From contig NZ_JBNNUK010000001.1 in NCBI RefSeq assembly GCF_050279675.1, forward strand, positions 558,001-622,000: a stretch of DNA of 64,000 nt, written 5' to 3'. Source of the stretch: Viridibacillus sp050279675 (GTDB taxonomy: Bacteria; Bacillota; Bacilli; Bacillales_A; Planococcaceae). The notes under the pieces are model-generated. The model was given only the letters and a program-made list of their open reading frames with translations, made no database searches and was not told the origin of the DNA. Position 1 is the stretch's first letter; the number at the start of each line of letters is the position of its first letter. Of this stretch, positions 51,562 through 61,900 are shown in pieces. Position numbers and translations under genes: made by a program.

Positions 51562-51587
51562 TTAATACACATTTAGTATAAACAGAC

Positions 51588-51620
51588 TAGGGAGCACAGC
51601 TTTTCGTGTTCCCTATTTTT
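51588..51620 (+). terminator. Terminator between tsf and pyrH
   Basis: 10-bp stem TAGGGAGCAC / GTGTTCCCTA (one G-U) followed by five T. Only 28 nt separate it from pyrH, with no promoter visible there. Confidence 0.85.
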
Positions 51621-51648
51621 CAAGAAAAAAGTATGACGGAGGTTTCCA

Positions 51649-52374
51649 ATGAGTGTGCCACAATACAAAAGAGTCGTCATCAAATTAAGCGGTGAGGCTT
51701 TAGCAGGGGATCAAGGCTTCGGACTTGTTCCTAATATCGTAAAATCAGTAGCAGAACAAATTAAAGAAGTTGTGGACCTAGGAGTAGAAGTTGCCCTTGT
51801 TGTTGGCGGCGGTAATATTTGGAGAGGTAAAATCGGTAGCGAAATGGGTATGGAACGTGCAAATGCGGACTATATGGGTATGTTAGCTACAGTGATGAAC
51901 GCTTTAGCACTACAAGATTCATTAGAAAATCTTGGTGTTGCAACACGTGTACAGTCTTCAATAGTTATGACACAAGTAGCGGAACCTTATATTCGTCGTA
52001 AAGCAGTACGCCATTTAGAGAAAAAACGCGTAGTTATTTTTGCGGCAGGTACAGGTAACCCTTACTTCTCGACAGATACAACAGCTGCATTACGTGCCGC
52101 TGAAATTAATGCGGATGTAATTTTAATGGCGAAAAACAATGTAGATGGTGTATATTCAGCTGATCCAAAAACAAATGCTGATGCAGTTAAATATGATAAT
52201 TTGACATACTTAGAAGTTATTCAACAAGGATTACAGGTAATGGATTCTACTGCTTCAACGCTTTGTATGGACAATGATATCCCGCTCATAGTATTCTCAA
52301 TAATGGAGAATGGAAATATTAAACGTGCCGTTCAAGGTGAAACTATTGGCACAGTTGTTAGGAGGAATTCGTAA
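51649..52374 (+). CDS. pyrH: UMP kinase
   Basis: Phosphorylates UMP to UDP in pyrimidine synthesis, 241 aa, amino-acid-kinase fold. VVIKLSGEALAGDQGFG forms the phosphate-binding start. VVGGGNIWRG, TGNPYFSTDTTAALRAAE and the C-terminal CMDNDIPLIVF are conserved. The start follows ACGGAGG. The stop overlaps the frr start (TAATG). Confidence 0.98.
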   Translation: MSVPQYKRVVIKLSGEALAGDQGFGLVPNIVKSVAEQIKEVVDLGVEVALVVGGGNIWRGKIGSEMGMERANADYMGMLATVMNALALQDSLENLGVATRVQSSIVMTQVAEPYIRRKAVRHLEKKRVVIFAAGTGNPYFSTDTTAALRAAEINADVILMAKNNVDGVYSADPKTNADAVKYDNLTYLEVIQQGLQVMDSTASTLCMDNDIPLIVFSIMENGNIKRAVQGETIGTVVRRNS

Positions 52375-52931
52375 TGCCTAAAGAAGTGATGACTCAAGCT
52401 AATGAGAAAATGGTCAAAACAATTAACGCGTATTCTCGCGAACTAGCTTCAATTCGTGCTGGTCGTGCGAACGCTTCATTATTAGACCGAATTTCAGTTG
52501 AATATTATGGTTCACCAACACCTATTAATCAATTAGCAGGTGTATCTGTTCCTGAAGCTCGTCTTTTAGTTATTCAACCATATGACAAAACAGTTCTAGG
52601 TGACATCGAAAAAGCACTAATGAAATCAGATATCGGTATTACACCAACGAATGATGGGAATGTGATTCGCTTAGCAATCCCTGCTTTAACTGAAGAACGT
52701 CGTAAAGAACTTGTAAAGGTCGTTAAAAAATCTGCTGAAGATGCTAAAGTTGCAATCCGCAACGTGCGTCGTGATGCAAATGAGGATTTCAAAAAACTCG
52801 AAAAAAATGGCGATATTACAGAAGACGATTTACGCGGCTATGCTGATGATGTCCAAAAGGCTACAGACGAAAGCATTGTAAAAGTTGATGAACTTGCTAA
52901 AGAAAAAGAGAAAGAAATCATGGCAGTTTAA
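52374..52931 (+). CDS. frr: Ribosome recycling factor
   Basis: Splits post-termination ribosomes together with EF-G, 185 aa. The helical domain ends with SIRAGRANASLLDRISVEYYGSPTP (split). The domain II segment LLVIQPYDK and the basic stretch RNVRRDAN are conserved. The ribosome binding site AGGAGG lies in the last codons of pyrH; the two genes share one base. Confidence 0.98.
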   Translation: MPKEVMTQANEKMVKTINAYSRELASIRAGRANASLLDRISVEYYGSPTPINQLAGVSVPEARLLVIQPYDKTVLGDIEKALMKSDIGITPTNDGNVIRLAIPALTEERRKELVKVVKKSAEDAKVAIRNVRRDANEDFKKLEKNGDITEDDLRGYADDVQKATDESIVKVDELAKEKEKEIMAV

Positions 52932-52951
52932 TTTCAAGAACCTTGTTTTCT

Positions 52952-52986
52952 AAAAGACGTCCTAACTAAGGGGACGTCTTTTTTTT
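52952..52986 (+). terminator. Terminator after frr
   Basis: Perfect 11-bp stem AAAAGACGTCC / GGACGTCTTTT, then further T residues. Confidence 0.93.
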
Positions 52987-53016
52987 AACAAGATTAAGGA
53001 AAAGAATTCTTATTTT

Positions 53017-53025
53017 TGATATGAT
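53017..53025 (+). promoter_or_regulatory. Extended -10 promoter for uppS
   Basis: TGATATGAT forms an extended -10 about 45 nt before uppS, just after the frr terminator. The -35 is poor. Confidence 0.5.
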
Positions 53026-53070
53026 AGAGGAAGTATACGTTCCGATTTGTAAGCTAGTGGAGGATTCTAA

Positions 53071-53856
53071 ATGTTGAATAAACTCGTATGGAGAAAATCA
53101 GATAAACAAAATCGAAATTTACAGGAACGAATTTCAGATATGACCGGAGAAATTGTGCCCAAGCACATTGCTATTATTATGGATGGTAATGGTCGTTGGG
53201 CAAAAAAACGTGCAATGCCACGTGTAGCTGGTCACCATGAAGGTATGAAAAATGTCCGTAAAATTACAAGGGCTGCAAATAAGATTGGTGTGCAGGCTCT
53301 TACTTTGTATGCATTCTCAACTGAAAATTGGAAGCGTCCTAAAATGGAAGTGGAATTTTTGATGCGCTTACCTGAGGAATTTTTAACTTCATTTTTACCC
53401 GAACTCATGGAACTGAATATTCGAATCGCTATGATTGGAGAAATGGGCTCTCTTCCTGAACATACACAAAATGCTGTAAAAAAAGCGATGAAAGAAACGG
53501 AAAAAAATACAGGTATGGTATTAAATTTTGCACTTAATTATGGTAGTCGATCTGAGATAATATCAGCAGTACAACAATTAGTTAAGAAAGCTCAAAATGG
53601 TGAAATTACCGTGGAAGATATTACAGAAGATAGTATTTCAACACATTTAATGACCAGTGAGTTACCAGAACCTGATTTATTAATTCGTACAAGCGGGGAG
53701 ATCCGTTTGAGTAATTTTATGCTTTGGCAGCTAGCATATACTGAATTTTGGTTTACTGACACGCTCTGGCCGGATTTTGACGAACATTCACTTTTAGATG
53801 CGGTGAACGATTATCAAAAACGTAATCGTCGATACGGAGGATTGAAAGGGGAATAA
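53071..53856 (+). CDS. uppS: Undecaprenyl diphosphate synthase
   Basis: cis-Prenyltransferase making the C55 lipid carrier for peptidoglycan and teichoic acid, 261 aa. IAIIMDGNGRWAKKR holds the catalytic Asp38. TLYAFSTENWKRP and the C-terminal RTSGEIRLSNFMLWQ and AYTEFWFTDTLWPDF motifs are intact. The start follows GGAGGA. cdsA follows after 3 nt. Confidence 0.97.
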   Translation: MLNKLVWRKSDKQNRNLQERISDMTGEIVPKHIAIIMDGNGRWAKKRAMPRVAGHHEGMKNVRKITRAANKIGVQALTLYAFSTENWKRPKMEVEFLMRLPEEFLTSFLPELMELNIRIAMIGEMGSLPEHTQNAVKKAMKETEKNTGMVLNFALNYGSRSEIISAVQQLVKKAQNGEITVEDITEDSISTHLMTSELPEPDLLIRTSGEIRLSNFMLWQLAYTEFWFTDTLWPDFDEHSLLDAVNDYQKRNRRYGGLKGE

Positions 53857-53859
53857 AAG

Positions 53860-54654
53860 GTGAAACAGCGTATTATCACAGGCGTTATTGCTGCTGCGTT
53901 ATTTATACCATTTGTTGTTTTGGGAGGACTTCCATTTTCGTTATTAGTATATGCGATGGCAGCAGTTGGGCTGTATGAAATTTTACGAATGAAAGGCATT
54001 TCGCTATTTTCAGTACAAGGCATTTTAACATTACTAACAATGTTTATTTTGCTAATGCCAAATGAATGGGCAGCAAAAGTTTTAGAAGTAACATCTTATT
54101 CGAAAATAGAATTTCTGTTTTTAGGTGCTATTCTATTACTGATCTATACAGTGCTAATTAAAAATAAGTTCACTTTTGATGAAGTAGGATTTGTTATTAT
54201 TAGTGTGCTTTATGTTGGAATGGGTTTCCACTATTTGATTGAAACACGAATGGAAGGGTTAGAATATATTATCTATGCCTTAGTTATCGTGTGGACAACG
54301 GATTCAGGTGCGTATTTTGTAGGGCGAAAGCTTGGGAAAAACAAATTATGGCCAGAAATTTCACCAAATAAAACAATTGAAGGATTTATAGGCGGGATTG
54401 TTACCGCTATTGTCTTTGCAATACTATTCCAACTTATTGTTGGTATTGAAACAACATATGCCACTTTAATTATTGTATCGGTTATTGCTTCTATTTTCGG
54501 TCAAATGGGCGATTTAGTAGAATCAGCGATTAAACGTCATTATGATGTAAAAGACTCAGGTAAAATATTACCTGGACATGGCGGTATTTTAGACCGTTTT
54601 GATAGCTTATTATTTGTATTACCATTGTTGCATTTCTTGCACTTTGTTGGATGA
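53860..54654 (+). CDS. cdsA: Phosphatidate cytidylyltransferase
   Basis: Makes CDP-diacylglycerol for phospholipid synthesis, 264 aa with about eight membrane helices. The signature is at the C-terminus: SAIKRHYDVKDSGKILPGHGGILDRFDS, split around residues 225-252. It starts with GTG, supported by AAAGGGGAAT upstream. Its stop overlaps an ATG used in no known protein; the dxr start is further on. Confidence 0.96.
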   Translation: MKQRIITGVIAAALFIPFVVLGGLPFSLLVYAMAAVGLYEILRMKGISLFSVQGILTLLTMFILLMPNEWAAKVLEVTSYSKIEFLFLGAILLLIYTVLIKNKFTFDEVGFVIISVLYVGMGFHYLIETRMEGLEYIIYALVIVWTTDSGAYFVGRKLGKNKLWPEISPNKTIEGFIGGIVTAIVFAILFQLIVGIETTYATLIIVSVIASIFGQMGDLVESAIKRHYDVKDSGKILPGHGGILDRFDSLLFVLPLLHFLHFVG

Positions 54655-54671
54655 AGAAGGAGATTATTTTG

Positions 54672-55817
54672 ATGAAATCAATTAGTTTACTAGGCGCAAC
54701 AGGATCTATTGGTATTCAAACGTTGGATATTGTGAAGGACCATAAAGATTCGTTTCAACTTGTAGCCTTCTCAGCAGGAAGAAATATTGAAAAAACACGT
54801 GAAATTGTAACGGAATTTAATCCTCTAATCGTTTCAGTACAGCTTGAGGAAGATGCAACAGCTTTGCAAAAAGAGTTTCCTAAAACTGATTTTGTATTTG
54901 GGACACAGGGCTTAATAGACGTAGCTACTTGCCCAGAAGCTGATGTGTTAGTCAATGCCGTATTAGGAAGCGTTGGTTTAGAGCCTACACTAGCAGCGAT
55001 TAGAGCTAGAAAGAATATTGCTATTGCTAATAAGGAAACCTTAGTAACTGCGGGTCATATAGTAATGTCGGAAGCCAAAAAACATGGCGTGGCAATTCTC
55101 CCGGTAGATAGTGAACATTCGGCTTTATGGCAATCGATGCAAGGTGAAAATCGCAAAGATATTTCTCGTTTAATATTAACTGCTTCAGGTGGTAGTTTTC
55201 GGGATCAAACGCGTGAAGATTTGAAAAATGTTTCTTTAAAAGAAGCGTTAAATCATCCAAACTGGTCAATGGGAGCTAAAATTACAATTGATTCAGCAAC
55301 ATTGATGAATAAAGGGCTTGAAGTCATTGAAGCGGCAGTGTTATATGATGTGGATTATGATAATATTGACGTGTTAATACATAGAGAAAGTATTATTCAC
55401 TCAATGGTTGAATATCATGATACTAGTATTATGGCTCAACTAGGGACACCTGATATGCGAACACCAATTCAATATGCACTTAGTTATCCAGAGCGTTTAC
55501 CACGGTCAACCGCAGAACGTCTTGATTTGGCGAAGATATCTCAATTACATTTTGAAAATGTAGATTTAAACCGTTTCCGCTGCCTTGATTTTGCATATCA
55601 AGCAGGTCGTATGGGAGGGACAATTCTTACAGCCATGAATGCAGCAAACGAAGCAGCTGTTGGAGCATTTTTGCAAGAGAAGATTAAATTCTTAGAAATT
55701 GAAGATCTTATTGAACGAATTATGGACAAACACGTGAACATTTTACAACCTGATTTAGAAACTATTTTACACGTGGACAAAGAAACGAGAAAATCAGTTC
55801 AAAGCATGATAAAATAA
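54672..55817 (+). CDS. dxr: 1-deoxy-D-xylulose 5-phosphate reductoisomerase
   Basis: Second enzyme of the MEP isoprenoid pathway, feeding UppS, 381 aa. The NADPH-binding LLGATGSIGIQTLDI is at the N-terminus. The metal and substrate site motifs PVDSEHSALWQ and ATLMNKGLEVIEA are conserved. The start at 54672 follows AAGGAGATT; an in-frame ATG at 54651 precedes the ribosome binding site and overlaps cdsA. Confidence 0.97.
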   Translation: MKSISLLGATGSIGIQTLDIVKDHKDSFQLVAFSAGRNIEKTREIVTEFNPLIVSVQLEEDATALQKEFPKTDFVFGTQGLIDVATCPEADVLVNAVLGSVGLEPTLAAIRARKNIAIANKETLVTAGHIVMSEAKKHGVAILPVDSEHSALWQSMQGENRKDISRLILTASGGSFRDQTREDLKNVSLKEALNHPNWSMGAKITIDSATLMNKGLEVIEAAVLYDVDYDNIDVLIHRESIIHSMVEYHDTSIMAQLGTPDMRTPIQYALSYPERLPRSTAERLDLAKISQLHFENVDLNRFRCLDFAYQAGRMGGTILTAMNAANEAAVGAFLQEKIKFLEIEDLIERIMDKHVNILQPDLETILHVDKETRKSVQSMIK

Positions 55818-55864
55818 CTACAGAATTGAATGATATTTTTTCAAGCTGAAGAAGGTGGGATTCC

Positions 55865-57124
55865 ATGCAATCAATTATTGCATTCATAGTAGTGTTCGGC
55901 TCAATTGTATTCTTTCATGAGTTAGGTCACTTTATTTTTGCGAAACGTTCAGGTATTTTAGTTAGAGAATTTGCAATCGGCTTTGGTCCTAAAATTTTAG
56001 GGATTACTAAAGGTGAAACACTGTATACTATTCGATTACTTCCACTTGGTGGTTATGTACGAATGGCTGGAGACGATATGGACAATATCGAGCTACAACC
56101 TGGTTATAGAATCGGTATGCAGCTGAATGACAAAGATGAAATCGAAAAAATTGTTTTAAATCAAAATAAGCAACTACCGGACATATTATTTTTGGAAGTT
56201 GAAAAAGCAGATCTACAAACGGAATTGTGGATTGAAGGCTACGACGAAGATGAACAACTTGTACGTTATGATGTAGCGCGTGATGCAGTTATTAATGAAA
56301 ATGGTACAGAAACAATTATTGCTCCTTATGATCGTCAGTTTAATTCAAAATCATTAGGTAAGCGTGCAATGACGATTTTTGCAGGTCCATTATTTAACTT
56401 TATCCTTGCATGCATAATATTCATTGTTATTGGACTAGTTCAGGGAATTCCAACGAATGAGCCAGTTATTGCTGATGTAGTAAAAGGTAGTCCCGCTCAA
56501 GTGGCAGGTATAGTTAAAGGGGATGTCGTTACTGCTATAAATGGTAAAGCGATTGACAGTTGGCAAGAATTATCTGAAGCTATTCAAAATAGCCCGAAAA
56601 AAGAAATGACTTTAGATGTACAACGTGGTGAAGAAAAAGAACGAATTAAATTAACACCAAAAGAAGTTGTAGTAAATGAACAAAAAATGGGACAAATAGG
56701 TGTACAATATTCAAGTCCGATGGAAAAAAATCCACTAAAAGCATTCTCGTATGGTGTGGAACAAACGTATACATGGATAATGAAAATCTTTGAACTATTA
56801 GGTATGCTTGTAACTGGTAAATTTACACTAGATGCATTATCTGGTCCTGTTGGTATTTACAAAGCAACTGAAGAGGTAGCTAAATACGGTTGGACAAATG
56901 TCATGAACTGGGCAGCTATTTTAAGTATCAACTTAGGAATCATGAATTTATTACCACTACCAGCTTTAGATGGTGGACGCCTATTATTCTTCGGTTTTGA
57001 AGCTATACGTGGCAAACCGATTGATCGCCAAAAAGAAGGTATGGTACATTTTGTTGGTATTATGTTGTTAATGATATTAATGATTGTCGTTACTTGGAAC
57101 GATATTCAAAGATTTTTCTTTTAA
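55865..57124 (+). CDS. rseP: Site-2 intramembrane metalloprotease RseP (RasP)
   Basis: Zinc protease that cleaves anti-sigma factors and signal-peptide remnants in the membrane, 419 aa. The zinc site HELGH is at residues 18-22 in the first helix. A PDZ domain is at about 200-280 (VVKGSPAQVAGIVKGDVVTAINGK, split). The second active-site motif NLLPLPALDGGRLLFF lies in the C-terminal membrane part. An unusual charged insert (about 65-155) sits between helix 1 and helix 2, as in other bacilli. Confidence 0.96.
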   Translation: MQSIIAFIVVFGSIVFFHELGHFIFAKRSGILVREFAIGFGPKILGITKGETLYTIRLLPLGGYVRMAGDDMDNIELQPGYRIGMQLNDKDEIEKIVLNQNKQLPDILFLEVEKADLQTELWIEGYDEDEQLVRYDVARDAVINENGTETIIAPYDRQFNSKSLGKRAMTIFAGPLFNFILACIIFIVIGLVQGIPTNEPVIADVVKGSPAQVAGIVKGDVVTAINGKAIDSWQELSEAIQNSPKKEMTLDVQRGEEKERIKLTPKEVVVNEQKMGQIGVQYSSPMEKNPLKAFSYGVEQTYTWIMKIFELLGMLVTGKFTLDALSGPVGIYKATEEVAKYGWTNVMNWAAILSINLGIMNLLPLPALDGGRLLFFGFEAIRGKPIDRQKEGMVHFVGIMLLMILMIVVTWNDIQRFFF

Positions 57125-57160
57125 TAAATAATTATAAATAACGCTAAAGGTGTGGTTTTT

Positions 57161-58867
57161 ATGAAACAAAGTAAAACATTTATCCCAACCTTACGTGAAA
57201 TACCTGCTGATGCTGACGTTAAGTCTCATCAGCTATTATTACGTGCAGGTTTTATCCGTCAAAATACAAGTGGTGTCTATTCATACTTACCACTAGCTAC
57301 AAGAGTACTTAAAAAAATAGAACAAATTGTTCGCGAGGAAATGGAAGCAATCGATGCTGTCGAATTGTTAATGCCTGCTTTACAGCAAGCTGAACTTTGG
57401 CAAGAAACAGGACGTTGGGAAGCGTATGGTCCAGAGTTAATGCGTTTAAAAGACCGTCATAACCGTGATTTTGCATTAGGAGCTACACACGAAGAAGTTA
57501 TTACTTCTTTAGTGCGTGACGAAGTAAAATCTTATAAAAAATTACCATTAACACTTTATCAAATTCAAAATAAATTCCGTGATGAAAAGCGCCCTCGTTT
57601 TGGTTTATTACGTGGTCGTGAATTTGTTATGAAAGATGCATATTCATTCCATGCTACTCGTGAAAGTTTAGATGAAACATATAATGATATGGTAAAAGCT
57701 TATACGAATATTTTCACTCGACTTGGCTTGAACTTCCGTGCAGTTATCGCAGATTCAGGTTCAATAGGCGGTAAAGATACACATGAATTTATGGTGTTAT
57801 CTGAAATTGGAGAAGATACAATTGCTTTCTCTGATGAATCAAGTTTTGCTGCTAATATTGAAATGGCTGAAGTAAACGTAGATTATAGTCATTCAAATGA
57901 CGATATGCATGAACTTGAAAAAGTTTCTACACCTGACCAGAAGTCAATTGATGAGATTGTTGAATTCTTAAAAGTATCCCCTGAATCTTGTATTAAATCA
58001 TTAGTATTTAATGTAGATGACGAACTAGTTGTTGTATTAGCTCGTGGAGATCATGAAATCAACGATATTAAATTAAAAAACGCACTTGATGCACAATCTG
58101 TTGAATTAGCAGATGACAAAGTTATCTTTGATTTATTAGGTAGTCATGTTGGTTCTTTAGGGCCTGTAAAACTTCCGGTGAATGTAAAAGTAATTGCGGA
58201 TAATGCAATCAAGTCTATCCGTAACGGTGTATGTGGTGCAAATGAAGACGGATTCCACTATATTAATGTAAATCCAGGCCGTGACTTTGCAATTGATCGT
58301 TTTGAAGATTTACGTTTCATTCAAGTGGGCGACCCATCTCCAGATGGAAAGGGCACAATTAAATTTGCTGAGGGCATTGAAGTTGGGCATGTATTCAAAC
58401 TAGGTACAACATACAGTGATTCTATGAAAGCAACTTTCCTGGATGAGAATGGACGAGCTCAATCATTTATCATGGGTTGTTATGGTATCGGTGTGTCACG
58501 CCTTGTAGCTGCAGTTGCAGAACAATTCCAAGATAGCTATGGCTTTGTTTGGCCAAAACAAATTGCGCCATATGATATCCACTTGATTTCAGTAAACGAA
58601 AAAGATGAAGCACAAAAGAATTTAACTGAGGAAACGTACAAATTGTTACAATCATATCGCTATGATGTGCTTTATGATGATCGTAAAGAGCGTGCGGGCG
58701 TTAAATTCGCAGATGCAGATTTAATCGGTTTACCAGTACGTGTTACAATTGGTAAAAAAGCTTCAGAAGGTATTTTAGAAGTGAAATTTAGACAGTCTGG
58801 CGAGACTTTCGAATGGGCTAAAGAAGAGTTAGTCGATCGCTTGAATAACTTTTTTCACGCTGAGTAA
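57161..58867 (+). CDS. proS: Prolyl-tRNA synthetase
   Basis: Class II synthetase of the bacterial type with an editing insertion, 568 aa. Motif 2 and the catalytic core include NKFRDEKRPRFGLLRGREFVMKD (split), followed by the INS editing domain (about 230-390, with ARGDHEIND). Motif 3 (GCYGIGVSRLVAA) precedes the anticodon-binding domain (ERAGVKFADADLIGLPVRV). The start at 57161 follows AAAGGTGTGG. There is no T-box leader; only 36 nt separate it from rseP. Confidence 0.97.
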   Translation: MKQSKTFIPTLREIPADADVKSHQLLLRAGFIRQNTSGVYSYLPLATRVLKKIEQIVREEMEAIDAVELLMPALQQAELWQETGRWEAYGPELMRLKDRHNRDFALGATHEEVITSLVRDEVKSYKKLPLTLYQIQNKFRDEKRPRFGLLRGREFVMKDAYSFHATRESLDETYNDMVKAYTNIFTRLGLNFRAVIADSGSIGGKDTHEFMVLSEIGEDTIAFSDESSFAANIEMAEVNVDYSHSNDDMHELEKVSTPDQKSIDEIVEFLKVSPESCIKSLVFNVDDELVVVLARGDHEINDIKLKNALDAQSVELADDKVIFDLLGSHVGSLGPVKLPVNVKVIADNAIKSIRNGVCGANEDGFHYINVNPGRDFAIDRFEDLRFIQVGDPSPDGKGTIKFAEGIEVGHVFKLGTTYSDSMKATFLDENGRAQSFIMGCYGIGVSRLVAAVAEQFQDSYGFVWPKQIAPYDIHLISVNEKDEAQKNLTEETYKLLQSYRYDVLYDDRKERAGVKFADADLIGLPVRVTIGKKASEGILEVKFRQSGETFEWAKEELVDRLNNFFHAE

Positions 58868-58887
58868 TGTCGAATGAGTCAAAAGGA

Positions 58888-58920
58888 GGAAGTACTTTAA
58901 TGTACTTCTTTTCTTTTTTT
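58888..58920 (+). terminator. Terminator between proS and polC
   Basis: Stem GGAAGTAC / GTACTTCT (last pair G-U) with a 6-base loop and a long T-rich tail. It leaves only about 20 nt before polC, with no promoter visible there. Confidence 0.8.
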
Positions 58921-58939
58921 ACAGAAGGTAGGTGGGATA

Positions 58940-61900
58940 ATGACAAACGAGCAAGACGCAAAGTTGAAATTTCAACTACTGCTTCAACAAATTGATCTAA
59001 CAGAAGACGTTTATATGCCTTATTTTAATGCTGCAGAATTAGCTAGAATGACTGTACACAAAAAAGAACGCGTTTGGCGATTTTCTCTCAAATTACCTGC
59101 GATCTTACCATTTGGTGTATATCGCGAATTTGAAACACGCGTAACAAAGGCATTTTCGCAAATTGCACAAATTGAATTAAATATTGAAGCTCCGCAACAA
59201 ACAATTTCAAAGGAATTAGTAACGGATTATTGGCTAAAAGTGATTGAAGACATTGATGAACTATCCCCACCATTGCGAGAAGGTTTAGTGAAACAGCTAC
59301 CTGAGTGGAATGGTCAGAAAATGATGATCACTTGTCAACAAGAGCTAGAAATGATGACACTTAAGAAGAAGTATACAGAGATTATAGCGGATGCTTATGA
59401 AACCTATGGATTCCCGCATATGCCAATTGATTTCCAACTAAATGAATCAACTGAAGCATTAGCAGAAGCACAACTTGCCTTTTTAGAACAACGCCGTTTA
59501 GAAGAGGAAGCTTTTGCAAAAAAAGCCGTCGAAGATATGCAAAAGCGTGAAAAAGAACGCAACGATAATCCAAGTGGTGTAGACGTTTCAGACCGTCCAT
59601 TCCAGCTTGGAATCCCTATAAAGCCCGATGAAACTATAATGGAGATTCAACAAATTCAAGATGAAGAACGTCGCATTACGATTGAAGGTTTTGTCTTCGC
59701 TGCAGAAGTAAAAGAATTACGTAGTGGTCGATCGCTCCTGACTTTGAAAATTACCGATTATACAGATTCCATTTTAGTGAAAATGTTCTCACGAGATAAA
59801 GAGGACGCTGCACTTATGCAGCAGGCTAAAAAGGGTATGTGGGTGAAGGCGCGTGGATCAGTTCAAAATGATACATTTGTTCGCGATCTAATTGTTATGG
59901 CACAAGATATTATGGAGATAAAACCAGTCTTACGTAAAGATACTGCTCCAGAAGGTGAAAAGCGTGTCGAGCTACATCTTCATACACCGATGAGTCAAAT
60001 GGACGCTGTTACATCTGTTGGTGATCTTGTTGCTCAAGCAGCTAAATGGGGGCATCCAGCAATTGCAATTACCGATCATGCTGTTGCTCAATCATTTCCT
60101 GATGCCTATAATGCGGGGAAGAAGCATGGAATAAAAATTTTATATGGTTTAGAAGCCAATCTAGTAGATGACGGTGTACCTATCGCATATGATGAACAGC
60201 ATCGCCTACTTGAAACGGATACATTTGTTGTATTTGACGTAGAAACAACTGGATTATCAGCTGCATACGATACTATTATCGAGCTCGCTGCTGTTAGAAT
60301 AGTTAATGGTGAAGTAGTCGATAAATTTGAGAGTTTTGCAAATCCTCATCATCCTCTTTCTGCAACAACGATCGAACTCACAGGTATTACAGATGATATG
60401 GTTAGAAATGCACCAGAAGTTGTGGATATGATAAAAAAATTCCATGAATTTATTGGTGATGGAATTGTTGTCGCTCACAATGCTTCATTTGATATAGGTT
60501 TTTTATATGAGGCTTATAAAAAAGCAGGAATTGATGAAAAGAATCATCCAGTTATAGATACATTGGAGCTAGCTCGTTTCTTACACCCAGAAATGAAGAA
60601 TCACAGATTAAATTCTTTATGTAAAAAATTCAATATAGAATTAACACAACATCACCGTGCCATTTATGATACGGAAGCTACGGGATTTCTACTTTTACAT
60701 CTCTTAAAAGAAGCAGATGAAAAGGGTATTAAATATCACGATGATTTCAACAAAAATATCGGTGGAGGGGATTCATACAAACGAGCTAGACCAACACACT
60801 GTACAATTTTAGCAACTGATAATGTCGGTCTGAAGAATCTCTTTAAACTTATTAGCTTTTCACATACGCAAACTTTTTACCGTGTCCCTCGCCTTACACG
60901 CTCAATGTTGACGAAGTACCGAGAAGGGTTAATTATCGGTTCAGCTTGCGATAAAGGTGAAGTTTTCACAACAGTTATGCAAAAATCAATGGAGGAAGCA
61001 GAACAAGTTGCAAAATTCTATGATTATTTAGAAGTGCATCCAAAAGCTGTATATTCACATTTGATTGATAGTGAACTTGTCCGTGATGAGTGGAATTTAG
61101 AAGATATAATCCGTAAAATTGTCAAGTTAGGAAAAAAATTAGACAAGCCTGTTGTGGCGACAGGGAATGTTCATTATTTAAATGAAAATGATGCTATATT
61201 CCGTCAAATTTTAATCCGTTCACAAGGTGGGGCAAACCCATTGAATCGTCATACGTTACCAAAAGTACATTTCCGTACAACTAATGAAATGCTAGATGCA
61301 TTTGCTTTTTTAGGAGACGACATTGCAAAAGAGCTTGTTGTTACAAACCCTCAGAAAATTGCTAATATGATTGGTGATGTGAAGCCGGTAAAAGATGATC
61401 TTTACACACCTAAAATTGAGGGTGCAGATGAGGAAGTACGTAATATGAGTTATGATATGGCTCATTCTATTTACGGCCCCAACTTACCTGAAGTTGTAGA
61501 AGCGCGTCTTGAGAAAGAGTTAAAATCGATAATTGGTCATGGATTCGCTGTTATTTATTTAATTTCACATAAACTTGTGAAGAAATCATTAAATGATGGT
61601 TATTTGGTAGGTTCGAGGGGGTCGGTAGGTTCGTCACTTGTTGCAACAATGATGGAAATTACCGAAGTAAATCCTTTGCCACCACACTATGTATGTCCAA
61701 ATTGCCAGCATGCAGAATTTTTCGATGACGGTTCTGTTGGGTCAGGCTTTGACCTCCCTAATAAGGATTGTTCTGAATGTGCTACGTCTTATCAAAAAGA
61801 CGGCCACGACATTCCATTCGAAACTTTCCTTGGATTTAAAGGAGATAAAGTTCCTGATATCGACCTTAACTTTAGTGGTGAATATCAACCACAAGCCCAC

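Noticed and set aside
57125..57160. T-box leader for proS
   Set aside because: Only 36 bases separate rseP and proS, too short for a T-box.
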